Source: Butyrivibrio fibrisolvens (GTDB taxonomy: Bacteria > Bacillota > Clostridia > Lachnospirales > Lachnospiraceae). Taken from it: a DNA stretch of 64,000 bases. Under the pieces are notes generated by a model. It saw nothing but the letters and a program-made list of their open reading frames with translations, was not told the origin of the DNA and did no database searches. Location of the stretch: contig NZ_CP146963.1 of NCBI RefSeq assembly GCF_037113525.1, positions 2,976,001 to 3,040,000 of the forward strand, read 5' to 3'. How positions within the stretch are numbered: the first letter of the stretch is position 1; every line of letters begins with the position of its first letter. Below are positions 1-9,179 of this stretch, piece after piece. A program made the translations under genes and the position numbers.

Positions 1-3000
1 AATAACAGCACAAATACCTGTTATAGAGTCATGCGAACAAAGAGATGAATCTTCACTGTTAGGCTTATTGTTCGTGATCTTAAGCTTCCATGCCACACTT
101 CCGTAGTATCCGTTAGGAAGCTGCCTTGTCAGATGATAAGAAGTATATGGCAAAAGAGATGTAGTAGAGCCAGACGATATAGTCAGATTCATGATCTCTT
201 CTGTAAAAGTTGAACCTTTCTGTGCATCCGTCTTAGTCTCATCAGTAGATCCCGCAAATCTTCCGTCGCCATTACTATCAAGGAATAGCTGAACTGTATA
301 TGTAGCATCAAGCAGATCAGGATTAGCTACATCCGTGATAGTAAAATCGAAGTTCAGATAATACTGTCCATCAGATCCAGGTGATAAAAATACACATTGA
401 TTAGGATCAAGTATATTGCCATTTGTAACAGCAACGTATTCTGTAGGTACCGAAGTCACATCCAAAGTAAGCTTGGATTCATTAAGTCCCTCAGTGATAA
501 GATCCGTGAACTTAGATCCAATTGATTCTGTAACAAAATTAGTATACTTTCTTTCATTCCAGGTATTGCCAAATCCAGTCTTAATAAAGGCATACATTTG
601 AGAATTAGTATCAAGTTTACCTGCAAATGTGCCGTTGGAAGTATTAAGTTTGCCAGAGCCCGCACTGATTCCTGATGGTGCATTGCTTGAATTATAAGAA
701 AATGAACCACCATTCATTGTAGTATCATATGTAAACAGGTCATCTGCAACGATTACCGGATAGCCGAGCTCCAGGAAATTCTCAAGTTCTTTTTCCTGAA
801 TACTTGTAATATCATTACCCGAAAGTCTGAGACTAACTGAAGCAGAATGAGTAACTGCTGCCGATCCAAAATCAGCACCATCAACATACATAGCTGTATC
901 ACTCATGGAATCACCAACATGAGCGTATACTATACCATTCATATCAGAACTATTATATACAGTATAGTTAGCTGACTTATACCAATTATTACCATTCCAT
1001 GTATAAACGGTGCCATCATTTGCTGTATATGTGATCCAGTTAGGTTTACCTACATTAGAATTGTAATTTCCTTTATTATTGCGTCTGCGCCAACGTCCAA
1101 AGCTGTCACTAACCCTATTTTCTACGTACCATTCCCATACAGAACCATTATTATCCGTTAAGCCGGTCACTGTTTCTGTCATTCCGGTACAAAGCACTGT
1201 AGTTGGCTGGGTATTCATTATCTTCGTTGTAGTATCTTTGATTCCATAATAATTGCTTGTGGTACTACTGCTCTTAACTTCATATGTATAAACAGCAGTA
1301 TCAACCGTCTGGGATCCAATATAGATAACATCATAGTCTTCGCAAGGATCGCCAATAATTCCTGCAAATTCAGATGTTGTCATACCGGTTATCTTGACTC
1401 TGTTAAGGATAGTTTCCTGAGCAGCACTTCCTTTTTCAAAAGTACCTGACATATAATCTTCATCTTCAAGAAGTGAAAGGTTTGGCGCAAATCTCTCCGC
1501 AAATACCTCTGCTCTCTGGGCCTGACGATATGCTACATCATCGCTTCCATCATCATACTGATAGTATTTGAAGGCATAGCAAGGCTCAATCTCAAGTACC
1601 TTTATCGTTGACTTATACAAAGTCAGGTCACTACCTGCAAAAATAAGTATGTACTGAGTCACTACGTTAGGAGCTACTGTATAGCTCATGTTTCCAATAT
1701 TCTTACGCCCTCTGTATACATTCTCCTCAATGATAAACTTAAGGACTTCTTCAAAACCTATAGAAATCATTGAATTAGTATATGAATATGCAAAGAAGCG
1801 GTTAAATACTGCCGGAACATTTTTATATTCTCTGTCAGAACCTTTTGTAAAATCTCCGCTGTTATACTTGGCTACATATATATTTTTAAAATTGTATGCA
1901 CCCGGAACCTTTGAAACATCACACTTTGCTTCATAGTTAGTACTTCCTGAAGAAAAATATGTATAGTTACCTATTCCGGTAAGAGCGCCCTTGAAAGTAT
2001 CATCGTTATCACTGGAAAGCCCGGGTGTATTAAGGATTATGCTATCCTTGATATCTGTCATTAGAAGCCTTGCCAGATAATAATAGTTCTTCGCCTTGGA
2101 ATCAGCGCTAATACCCGATGTTTCGATGTCATCAAATATACTTCTGTTAACTATGACAGCTTGAGGATATGAACCTGTAGCGCCTGATCCTGAATATGAA
2201 GCCGAAACAATTCCTTTTGTGCATGCGGTCGTTATATCATGAATTTTCTTTGTGTCATCTTCAGAAGCACCAATAGCCGTCTTCTCATCTTTAGTCATGC
2301 CATTAGCAGACAGATATACAAGATCAGCATCAGCAATATTAGTTTCAACTTCCTTTATCCTATCGCCATAGCCCTCACTTTCAGAGTCGAAGGTCTCGCA
2401 CAATGTGTACAGATATAATGTGAGATTTACATTGTTATCATCAGTCTTGGTTTCATCATCACCAAATACATAGTATTTGAGCCAGTCGTAGTTGATGGTT
2501 ATGTAGTAGGCATAACCATATCCTTCAAAATAGTCACCGCTACTTGGCTTTGTAAGTGAGAAGTTGTATCTGTTCTTTGAATCAACGCCTTCCAAAAGGG
2601 ACGTATCCTCAGCACAGCTAAGGACATAGTAGCCACCTTCCATGGTTTTAGCATTAGTATACTTTTGCTCTCCTCTTGACTCAGTGTCCTGATCTGTGTC
2701 TGTCTCAGAACCTGATCCATTACCATTTTGACCAGAACCGCCACCATTTGGATCTGAACCTCCGCCATTGTTTGGATCTGAGCCGCTGTTGGGATCTCCT
2801 TGAGCGCTTGCCACCAATATATTACGGTGCCTTACACCTACAAAACCTGTAGAATTCTGATCAGCAGAACCACCGCCGTCGCCAGAAGGTGCCGGTGCAC
2901 CGCCACCTGCATCATCTGAACCGCCACTGTCATTAGAACCACCGGAGTCGCCACCAGAACCAGGTTCATTACCAGCATTAGGATCTGCTCCTGACTCCTC

Positions 3001-6000
3001 TCCAGCAGAATCAGCACCTCCACCTGTTTCAGTTGGAGACGGATCTGAGGTGTCATTAGTTGTAGATGAACCGCCTGATGTTGATGAGCCGCCCGATGTA
3101 GATGAACCACCTGAATTAGATGATCCACCAGATGTTGATGTACCTCCTGAAGATGCTGAACCACCCGCATTTGAAGATCTATCTGTGCTAGAAGCATTCT
3201 GTGCACCGGATGATTCTTCTGCGCTTGCATCATCTTCATCAGTTGAACTTTCTGTAGATGCAGAATTAGCAGAATCTGCTTCATCACTTGCAGCGGTGCT
3301 TGCTGATGCAGAAGATGATGCCTTTGAAGATGATTTTGAACCGGATCCATCCTTTTCACTATCATCAACAACTATAACTTTGATAGTTATAAATTCATCT
3401 TCATCATCGCTTCCAACAGGTTTTAAGATAATTGTATATATACCAGGTTCATCAGGAATGATAGGAAGAGCATATATGTATGTCTCTTCATCGGAATCTT
3501 TCTCTTTCAGTCCTGTATCACCGGAAATATCTTTACCTGAGCTGCCACTTCCGTTTTCAGATTCTTCTTCATCATCAGAATCATCTGACTCTTTTGCATC
3601 TTCCTTCTTGTCAGTATCATCGTCATTATCAGCTGTATTGCCAACTTCTGATTCATCATCACCTGATCCTGAGCTTCCATTATCGCCGGAATCATTTTCA
3701 TTATCAGATGAATTGTTATTATCGTTATTGTTATTATTATCGTTATTGCTATCGTTATTATTATCGCTGTTATTGTTATCAGAAGATCCTGAATTATCAG
3801 AATCTCCACCGCTCTTGTCATCTCCCTGGCTGCTGTCACCGGCATCTGCCGCAGCTTCTGTCAGATAAAGTCTTTCGCCATTTTCGCTATAGTTATTAAG
3901 CCTTGCCTGACCATCTGAGCCATCTCCAGAATCTCCGGAATCGCCTGAACCATTCTGATCGTTTGAGTCTCCACTTGGAGTACCAGAATCAGAGTTCTGA
4001 TTACCAGAATCACCACTTTGATTATCAGAACCAGCGTTATTATTATCAGAGTCTCCACTTTGGTCATCAGAACCAGAGTTATTATTATCAGAGCCTCCAC
4101 TTTGGTTATCAGAACTGCCTGACTGATTGCCGGAATCAGTATCCTGATCGTCGTCATCATGAGCATCAGAAGAACTGCCACCAGAACCCGATCCTGCTGA
4201 CTCGTCTGCTTCAAAGGTCTCTTCTGTTTCTACTGGCATATTGGTTTCAAAGACGAAATTACCAACTTCGTCAAGGGACATGGTTACAGTAATCTCATCT
4301 CCTGCTTCCATGTCTTCGCTCTCTTCGCTGGCAGCGTTTGTATTTTCCATATCATCTACACTACTGATAGCAGCCGCACTATAAGTTGAAAAGTACATAG
4401 ACGTCGTCAGCGTTTTCATTTTTGCATATATTTTTAGTGTAAGACTTTTTTCAGATGATTCATCATTTTGCGGGCAGATGACAATATCAAACGTACCTTG
4501 ACCACTACCTGCACCTGAAAATGTTAGTACAAGATCGTATTCGAATTGTATCTCAGCATCGTCAGAGACACTTTTTTGTGTCAAAACAGCCTCGCACCCT
4601 GCTGCATCAAGATCATCATAATTTTTAACTTTTAATTTTGTATTGGATCCTATTGTATATTTACGCTTATTATTTTTTGAGTCGTAAATAAAATAGTTAT
4701 CGGATGAATTAAGTAAATATGATGAACCTCCATTAAATTTTGCTCCATCAACTTTATAAACTGTAACCGTTGAAAAAATCAGAGTGATAAAATCATCCTT
4801 ATCATATTCAGTACTACTATTAGTAGAGCCAATGACAACCTTGAGTGTTCCAGTTCCACTTAGATTCACCTGCAGCTTTTGAGCTTTTTTAAAGGTCGAA
4901 TTATCAATAGGATAGTCATACTTATCTCCCTCAAAGCTCGCACTTGCAGTAAAAGAATCATCTCCTTCTTTTTCTGTAGATCTTATTTCAAAATTCTCAT
5001 TTGTTGAACCAACATAATATACTCCTGAAGTATTAATCTCAGGATAATATGTTCCGCTTATTTCTTTTTCATTAGAAAAGTCATGATCAGTAGCAATTGA
5101 ATAAACATTGTAAAATGAGAATGATATGTAATATGTATCATTAAAAGGCCCAATAATTCCATTTAAATCCGTCGCCTTTAATCCGAATGAGTATGTACCA
5201 GTTTTCTTTGCACTAAGTTTAGTGGTTGCTGAACTATCATCCGATAGACCCAACTCCCCATTTTTAGTCCATTTGAAATTATAAGATCCAGACTTCTTAA
5301 CAAAGATTACATCATCGCCATTAGTTAAAACGCAGCCAATACAGCCAGTTACAACTGCAGTCTCTTCTTTATTTGTAACTTTTATAGGATTAGTCTCTGA
5401 TATATTATTATCTGTAACATTATAATAGTTGTTTTCATACTTTAGATATAGCTTCGGCGTTGTATCGCAATTAAATACAACGTTATATGACGTTTTGAAG
5501 GACCCTATTTCTCCAGTTGTACTAATAACATGAAGCGTGATTTTTACTATATCTTCCGTTGTTGCCGTACCCGTATATTCAACAGTTACAGGATTGCTAT
5601 ATGATACAGAATCATCAGTTCCATCAGGTTCATGAAATTTGATTTTTGATGAATATGATGCATCTGTTGTCCATTTATAAGTGTATGAATTTTTAGAAGC
5701 ATGATTCAAAACATCATCAGCGTTAAATACACTTGCAGTTAACTCAATACTGTTAGAACCTGATGCTACGCCTATATAATCACCATCATCATAATAATTG
5801 TAGCCACTATCTCTTACAGTTGATTTATACTCTAATTTAAACTGCAACTGCTTATCCCTATATGTTTCGCCTTCATACCCTTTAGGCGCAATAATAGCGT
5901 ATGCATTACCAGACCCTGTAGGTTTTAATTCTAAAGTATAAGAATTATCCTCATTTGCCTTGAGCGTTGTACTATCAGGTAAATTCGCAAAAGATACCGC

Positions 6001-7707
6001 ACTGGATAATTTTGCAAAACTGCTCTCACCTGACTTACCAAGATATTTAACTGTATAAATATATGCACCGGATTCACCATCAACTACATAATCCTCTTCT
6101 GAAACAGTAATTGTTGAAACCGTAGCCGTAGATTGATCTATCAAATGATCAATATCAGGTATAATTGTCTTTAGCTTTCCATCATGGTTATAAACAGCAT
6201 AATATGAATCAACAACTTCTACATTAAACTCAAATGGATCCGGAAGTTCTTGATTTGGATATTCAGTTTCTCCAGTTACTTCAACACTAAGATTCTTATA
6301 TAGATTAGCTGCATTCCCCGTTAAAGTAATCTTATTTCCTTCATATCCCTGAGTAGTTTTGTCAGTACTTAAAGTTATTGTTCCTTCAGTGTCATCTACT
6401 TTTCCAATTACTAAATTGTCATAATGAGGATTACTCCATACATAGCTAAAGCCTGTATCAGAATTAGATACTGGTGTAAACTTACCATCCGAAACAGTTC
6501 CAATATGAGCGTTCAATACTATTCCGTCAGTTTGTCCAATGTATAATTGGATTGTTTTGTTGGCAGATTCATTTGCTTTTTTGTAGTAATAAACCTTTTC
6601 ACCATTATCATCAAACTCGCCATCTATACTGATTCCCAGATAATAAACAATCTCCTCCGCCGGCTCAGCGCAGGTAACCATGCCATTATAAATCTTATAA
6701 TTACCGCTTCCATCCGAAGCCACATAGCGGTTCTCGATATCAGCGATATTACTTTGGGAGATTTCAGAAGAGGACATGTTAACAACCTTGGCAGATACAA
6801 ATGTATTGCCAAGTTCAAGGCCCTTAATTGTGATGGTAGTCAGACCTCCACCTGTAAAGAAATAGAAATCACCTCTGCTTTTACTAACACTTACAGATGA
6901 TGATGTAGGATCAACGATATTGATGATCTTAGTGTTGCCGATTGTCCATATAACTGTTTGAGTTGATGTATTGGAAATGGCATCAGAAGGAAGGCTGAAT
7001 GTTATCGAATTACCTTTGCCGACAACAGTAGCCTTAATTCCTCTACCAATCGTGGTCATCTCAAGATCTGTTACATCAGAAGTCTTGGCATCTCGAATAT
7101 CTATAACGCTCTTATCTTCATAGTATCTTCCGGTATCGCTTTGGACATAATATCCCTGTACAAGCTCTCTACCAATAAGTCCTTGCTTTGCATTAAGGAT
7201 ATAATAATCCTCGTCCGCTTCGCCGTTTTCGCCCATAACAGGAGTTGGCGGCGTGTTAGGATCATATGCTCTTAGCTCATATGTCATCGGATAGTCAGTC
7301 TCGCCTGCATCAGGGTCTATGGACATAATGCTCTCGTCCTGAAGATCAGCAACCACGTTACCTATACCAACTGTAGGATCATATTCGTATCCGTCAGTCT
7401 GGTCGGTGACATCCTTGAACTGTCTGAACGGCTCATATCCTGAGGCAAAATATCCCATTGATGCCTGTTCATAGTCATCTGCTATCTCAACAAGACTGAA
7501 ATCAGACGTCTCTGCAATGCGGGTATCCAGATCCATGAAGGTATCAGCTGCTGCCAGAGAATTGCGCATAGAGGTAAAAGGAAGAGTTGCGATGGCTGCT
7601 CCTGCCATAGTGATAGAAAGCGCCTTGGCTGCCCTTCTCTTTATAACTCGCTTATTTCCTATTTTCCTGCTTATTGTTTTAATAATCTTATTAAAGGTAT
7701 ACTTCAA
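1..7707 (-). CDS. Giant secreted Ser/Asn/Asp-rich protein, partial (DUF5057-like)
   Basis: An uninterrupted frame of 2569 codons runs from a TTG codon at 7707 off the left edge, so the C-terminus is missing. A GGGAGG ribosome binding site lies 10 nt upstream of TTG; the nearby ATG at 7726 stops after three codons. Residues 1-53 look like a Sec signal with a long basic n-region, a hydrophobic stretch and an Ala-Ala-Ala end. Residues about 60-1150 are beta-rich and resemble repeated Ig-like or cadherin-like modules. Residues about 1150-1640 are low complexity, rich in Ser, Gly, Asn, Asp and Glu, with GGSSTS repeats. The following part contains a VLEIEPCYAF-type segment that I associate tentatively with the DUF5057 family found beside pilin genes in Lachnospiraceae. 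It is the last gene of the minor-pilin run, so a pilus-associated adhesin or tip protein is the inferred role. The direct evidence is only for secretion and large size. Confidence 0.8.
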   Translation of the reverse strand, partial: MKYTFNKIIKTISRKIGNKRVIKRRAAKALSITMAGAAIATLPFTSMRNSLAAADTFMDLDTRIAETSDFSLVEIADDYEQASMGYFASGYEPFRQFKDVTDQTDGYEYDPTVGIGNVVADLQDESIMSIDPDAGETDYPMTYELRAYDPNTPPTPVMGENGEADEDYYILNAKQGLIGRELVQGYYVQSDTGRYYEDKSVIDIRDAKTSDVTDLEMTTIGRGIKATVVGKGNSITFSLPSDAISNTSTQTVIWTIGNTKIINIVDPTSSSVSVSKSRGDFYFFTGGGLTTITIKGLELGNTFVSAKVVNMSSSEISQSNIADIENRYVASDGSGNYKIYNGMVTCAEPAEEIVYYLGISIDGEFDDNGEKVYYYKKANESANKTIQLYIGQTDGIVLNAHIGTVSDGKFTPVSNSDTGFSYVWSNPHYDNLVIGKVDDTEGTITLSTDKTTQGYEGNKITLTGNAANLYKNLSVEVTGETEYPNQELPDPFEFNVEVVDSYYAVYNHDGKLKTIIPDIDHLIDQSTATVSTITVSEEDYVVDGESGAYIYTVKYLGKSGESSFAKLSSAVSFANLPDSTTLKANEDNSYTLELKPTGSGNAYAIIAPKGYEGETYRDKQLQFKLEYKSTVRDSGYNYYDDGDYIGVASGSNSIELTASVFNADDVLNHASKNSYTYKWTTDASYSSKIKFHEPDGTDDSVSYSNPVTVEYTGTATTEDIVKITLHVISTTGEIGSFKTSYNVVFNCDTTPKLYLKYENNYYNVTDNNISETNPIKVTNKEETAVVTGCIGCVLTNGDDVIFVKKSGSYNFKWTKNGELGLSDDSSATTKLSAKKTGTYSFGLKATDLNGIIGPFNDTYYISFSFYNVYSIATDHDFSNEKEISGTYYPEINTSGVYYVGSTNENFEIRSTEKEGDDSFTASASFEGDKYDYPIDNSTFKKAQKLQVNLSGTGTLKVVIGSTNSSTEYDKDDFITLIFSTVTVYKVDGAKFNGGSSYLLNSSDNYFIYDSKNNKRKYTIGSNTKLKVKNYDDLDAAGCEAVLTQKSVSDDAEIQFEYDLVLTFSGAGSGQGTFDIVICPQNDESSEKSLTLKIYAKMKTLTTSMYFSTYSAAAISSVDDMENTNAASEESEDMEAGDEITVTMSLDEVGNFVFETNMPVETEETFEADESAGSGSGGSSSDAHDDDDQDTDSGNQSGSSDNQSGGSDNNNSGSDDQSGDSDNNNAGSDNQSGDSGNQNSDSGTPSGDSNDQNGSGDSGDSGDGSDGQARLNNYSENGERLYLTEAAADAGDSSQGDDKSGGDSDNSGSSDNNNSDNNNDSNNDNNNNNDNNNSSDNENDSGDNGSSGSGDDESEVGNTADNDDDTDKKEDAKESDDSDDEEESENGSGSSGKDISGDTGLKEKDSDEETYIYALPIIPDEPGIYTIILKPVGSDDEDEFITIKVIVVDDSEKDGSGSKSSSKASSSASASTAASDEADSANSASTESSTDEDDASAEESSGAQNASSTDRSSNAGGSASSGGTSTSGGSSNSGGSSTSGGSSTSGGSSTTNDTSDPSPTETGGGADSAGEESGADPNAGNEPGSGGDSGGSNDSGGSDDAGGGAPAPSGDGGGSADQNSTGFVGVRHRNILVASAQGDPNSGSDPNNGGGSDPNGGGSGQNGNGSGSETDTDQDTESRGEQKYTNAKTMEGGYYVLSCAEDTSLLEGVDSKNRYNFSLTKPSSGDYFEGYGYAYYITINYDWLKYYVFGDDETKTDDNNVNLTLYLYTLCETFDSESEGYGDRIKEVETNIADADLVYLSANGMTKDEKTAIGASEDDTKKIHDITTACTKGIVSASYSGSGATGSYPQAVIVNRSIFDDIETSGISADSKAKNYYYLARLLMTDIKDSIILNTPGLSSDNDDTFKGALTGIGNYTYFSSGSTNYEAKCDVSKVPGAYNFKNIYVAKYNSGDFTKGSDREYKNVPAVFNRFFAYSYTNSMISIGFEEVLKFIIEENVYRGRKNIGNMSYTVAPNVVTQYILIFAGSDLTLYKSTIKVLEIEPCYAFKYYQYDDGSDDVAYRQAQRAEVFAERFAPNLSLLEDEDYMSGTFEKGSAAQETILNRVKITGMTTSEFAGIIGDPCEDYDVIYIGSQTVDTAVYTYEVKSSSTTSNYYGIKDTTTKIMNTQPTTVLCTGMTETVTGLTDNNGSVWEWYVENRVSDSFGRWRRRNNKGNYNSNVGKPNWITYTANDGTVYTWNGNNWYKSANYTVYNSSDMNGIVYAHVGDSMSDTAMYVDGADFGSAAVTHSASVSLRLSGNDITSIQEKELENFLELGYPVIVADDLFTYDTTMNGGSFSYNSSNAPSGISAGSGKLNTSNGTFAGKLDTNSQMYAFIKTGFGNTWNERKYTNFVTESIGSKFTDLITEGLNESKLTLDVTSVPTEYVAVTNGNILDPNQCVFLSPGSDGQYYLNFDFTITDVANPDLLDATYTVQLFLDSNGDGRFAGSTDETKTDAQKGSTFTEEIMNLTISSGSTTSLLPYTSYHLTRQLPNGYYGSVAWKLKITNNKPNSEDSSLCSHDSITGICAVI

Positions 7708-7745
7708 TTCTGCCTAACCTCCCATACGATTATTACAATCCTATA

Positions 7746-7786
7746 TTTATGAGGTAGGTGTCAAAAGTTCCTTTTGACACCTTATG
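7746..7786. repeat. 41-bp dispersed palindromic repeat, copy A
   Basis: These 41 bases recur exactly at 57978-58018. The core is a perfect inverted repeat: GGTGTCAAAAG, a TTC loop, then CTTTTGACACC (7757-7781). It sits between the minor pilin gene and the giant secreted-protein gene. It lacks a U-tract on the minus strand, so an ordinary terminator is not obvious. A REP-like repeat family is the most likely description. Confidence 0.75.
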
Positions 7787-7866
7787 TCACATGTAAAACT
7801 AATGACTAATGGTTCAACATTGATGCCATGATTGAAACAATTGGCTAGTAGTTCAAACCCATGATC

Positions 7867-8592
7867 TTAGTTCGATGCACCATCTGAGTTCTTCCCTGCG
7901 CCGTACAAAGATGTATCATTTCTTAAAGCTATAGTAAAATCATAGTTATATGTTCTTTCAGAATACTCAAGCGCCATCTGGACATTCACCGATTCATCTC
8001 CGCCTTTGTATCCAATCTTAAACTCAGAAACATAATCAGAAAGCACCGGCCACGTTGTTATATCTTCCGAAGCTATGCCGCTTCCATCCGGAGTTACGGA
8101 TGTTATGACTCCTGATTCAAAAACTGCTGTGACGGGAAGTCCGTCAGCTGCGCCGTTAAAGCCTGTAAAATAGTAAACTGTGCCGCTTTCTTTATTAAAC
8201 GCGATCACACTTGCCTTTGCATGAATGGTTCCGGCTTCAATATCTTTATTGATGTCTGCAGTGCCCTGGCTCGAGTAGTAATCCTTATTAACAGTCAGCA
8301 TCGCGAATATCGTAGATACATCCTTTGAAGGAAAAAAAGCTGCATCCCCATTTTCAGGTGCATACAGGCCAAGATCTGCATTAGTAATATACGTAGTGAT
8401 CTGGCTCTGCAACAGCTGCGACCTTGTCTGAAGGTTCAAGTCCTTATTCTGACGCTGATACAGATTAACTCCGGTTGTGATAAGCGTCCCAAGAATAAGG
8501 CCGACAATGGACATAATGGCTATTACTATGATCAGCTCTACGATGGTAAAACCTTTATTCAGTTCGTCTTTACCCTTCTCGTACTTTGCCAT
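7867..8592 (-). CDS. Minor prepilin, PilW/PulJ-like
   Basis: A 241-residue protein with a class III prepilin signal: a basic leader ending in Gly14, then Phe15 and a hydrophobic helix with Glu at mature position 5 (FTIVE). PilD should cleave after Gly14 and methylate Phe15. The C-terminal domain contains a YYFTGFNG segment and no cysteine pair. It starts 4 nt after the preceding gene stops, so the two are probably translationally coupled. Order in the cluster and length suggest a PilW/GspJ-type minor pilin involved in initiating or tipping the fibre. The subtype is inference; the prepilin call is firm. Confidence 0.88.
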   Translation of the reverse strand: MAKYEKGKDELNKGFTIVELIIVIAIMSIVGLILGTLITTGVNLYQRQNKDLNLQTRSQLLQSQITTYITNADLGLYAPENGDAAFFPSKDVSTIFAMLTVNKDYYSSQGTADINKDIEAGTIHAKASVIAFNKESGTVYYFTGFNGAADGLPVTAVFESGVITSVTPDGSGIASEDITTWPVLSDYVSEFKIGYKGGDESVNVQMALEYSERTYNYDFTIALRNDTSLYGAGKNSDGASN

Positions 8593-8596
8593 AGAA

Positions 8597-9130
8597 TTAT
8601 TCCAATTCCGCTTTGCCCGTTGTAGGTGTCATCTTGATCGTATAAGTCTTGCCCTGATCAAATGTAAGCTCCGTCATGTATCCAAGATCTGAATATTTCA
8701 AAAAAGCTCCGGTCGCCCTGTCATATCCAAGTATTATCTCCTGACCTGTAAGATCAACTTCACTTCCGCCAACAACCGCTTTTATCTCAATATTCGGTGC
8801 ACTTACAGATATTTCATCAACAATTTCTTTGTTAACGATCTGACTTATGATAATGTGCCCCTTACCGTCACCAGCTATTTTCAGATAGACATCAGCAGCA
8901 GATGAAAGTCCGCTTTCCGGCGCCCCTTGAGACTTACTTAAGGTCAGAACCCTTACCCTCGACAGTGCAGAAAGTGTATCCTGAGCGCATTCTCTTGCAG
9001 CCCTTCCGTTAAGTAGCCCGATCATAGATATAAGGCCAGTCGAAAGGATTGCCATGATCGCTATGATCACGATAAGCTCAACCAGTGAGACACCATTATT
9101 CTTATTTTTCAGGTAAGAAAAAAATCTCAT
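8597..9130 (-). CDS. Minor prepilin, GspH/FimT-like
   Basis: A 177-residue prepilin. The leader ends at Gly13, followed by Val14 and a hydrophobic helix with Glu18 at mature position 5 (VSLVE). The segment after the helix (NGRAARECAQDTLSALSRVR) fits the GspH/FimT type of minor pilin. The first residue of the mature protein is Val rather than the usual Phe, which PilD enzymes can tolerate. It lies 49 nt downstream of the large PilX-like gene and 4 nt upstream of the PilW-like gene, inside one minus-strand operon. Confidence 0.87.
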   Translation of the reverse strand: MRFFSYLKNKNNGVSLVELIVIIAIMAILSTGLISMIGLLNGRAARECAQDTLSALSRVRVLTLSKSQGAPESGLSSAADVYLKIAGDGKGHIIISQIVNKEIVDEISVSAPNIEIKAVVGGSEVDLTGQEIILGYDRATGAFLKYSDLGYMTELTFDQGKTYTIKMTPTTGKAELE

Positions 9131-9179
9131 TCAAAAGCCTCACATCCAGGTTCCCCAAAAGCTCGCCGCCTGCCAAAGC

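Noticed and set aside
2499..4292. Several overlapping frames of 90-270 codons on both strands.
   Set aside because: They lie across the low-complexity part of the giant minus-strand gene. Their composition (runs of Ser, Leu, His or Gln) is that of repetitive DNA read in the wrong frame, and no ribosome site is present.
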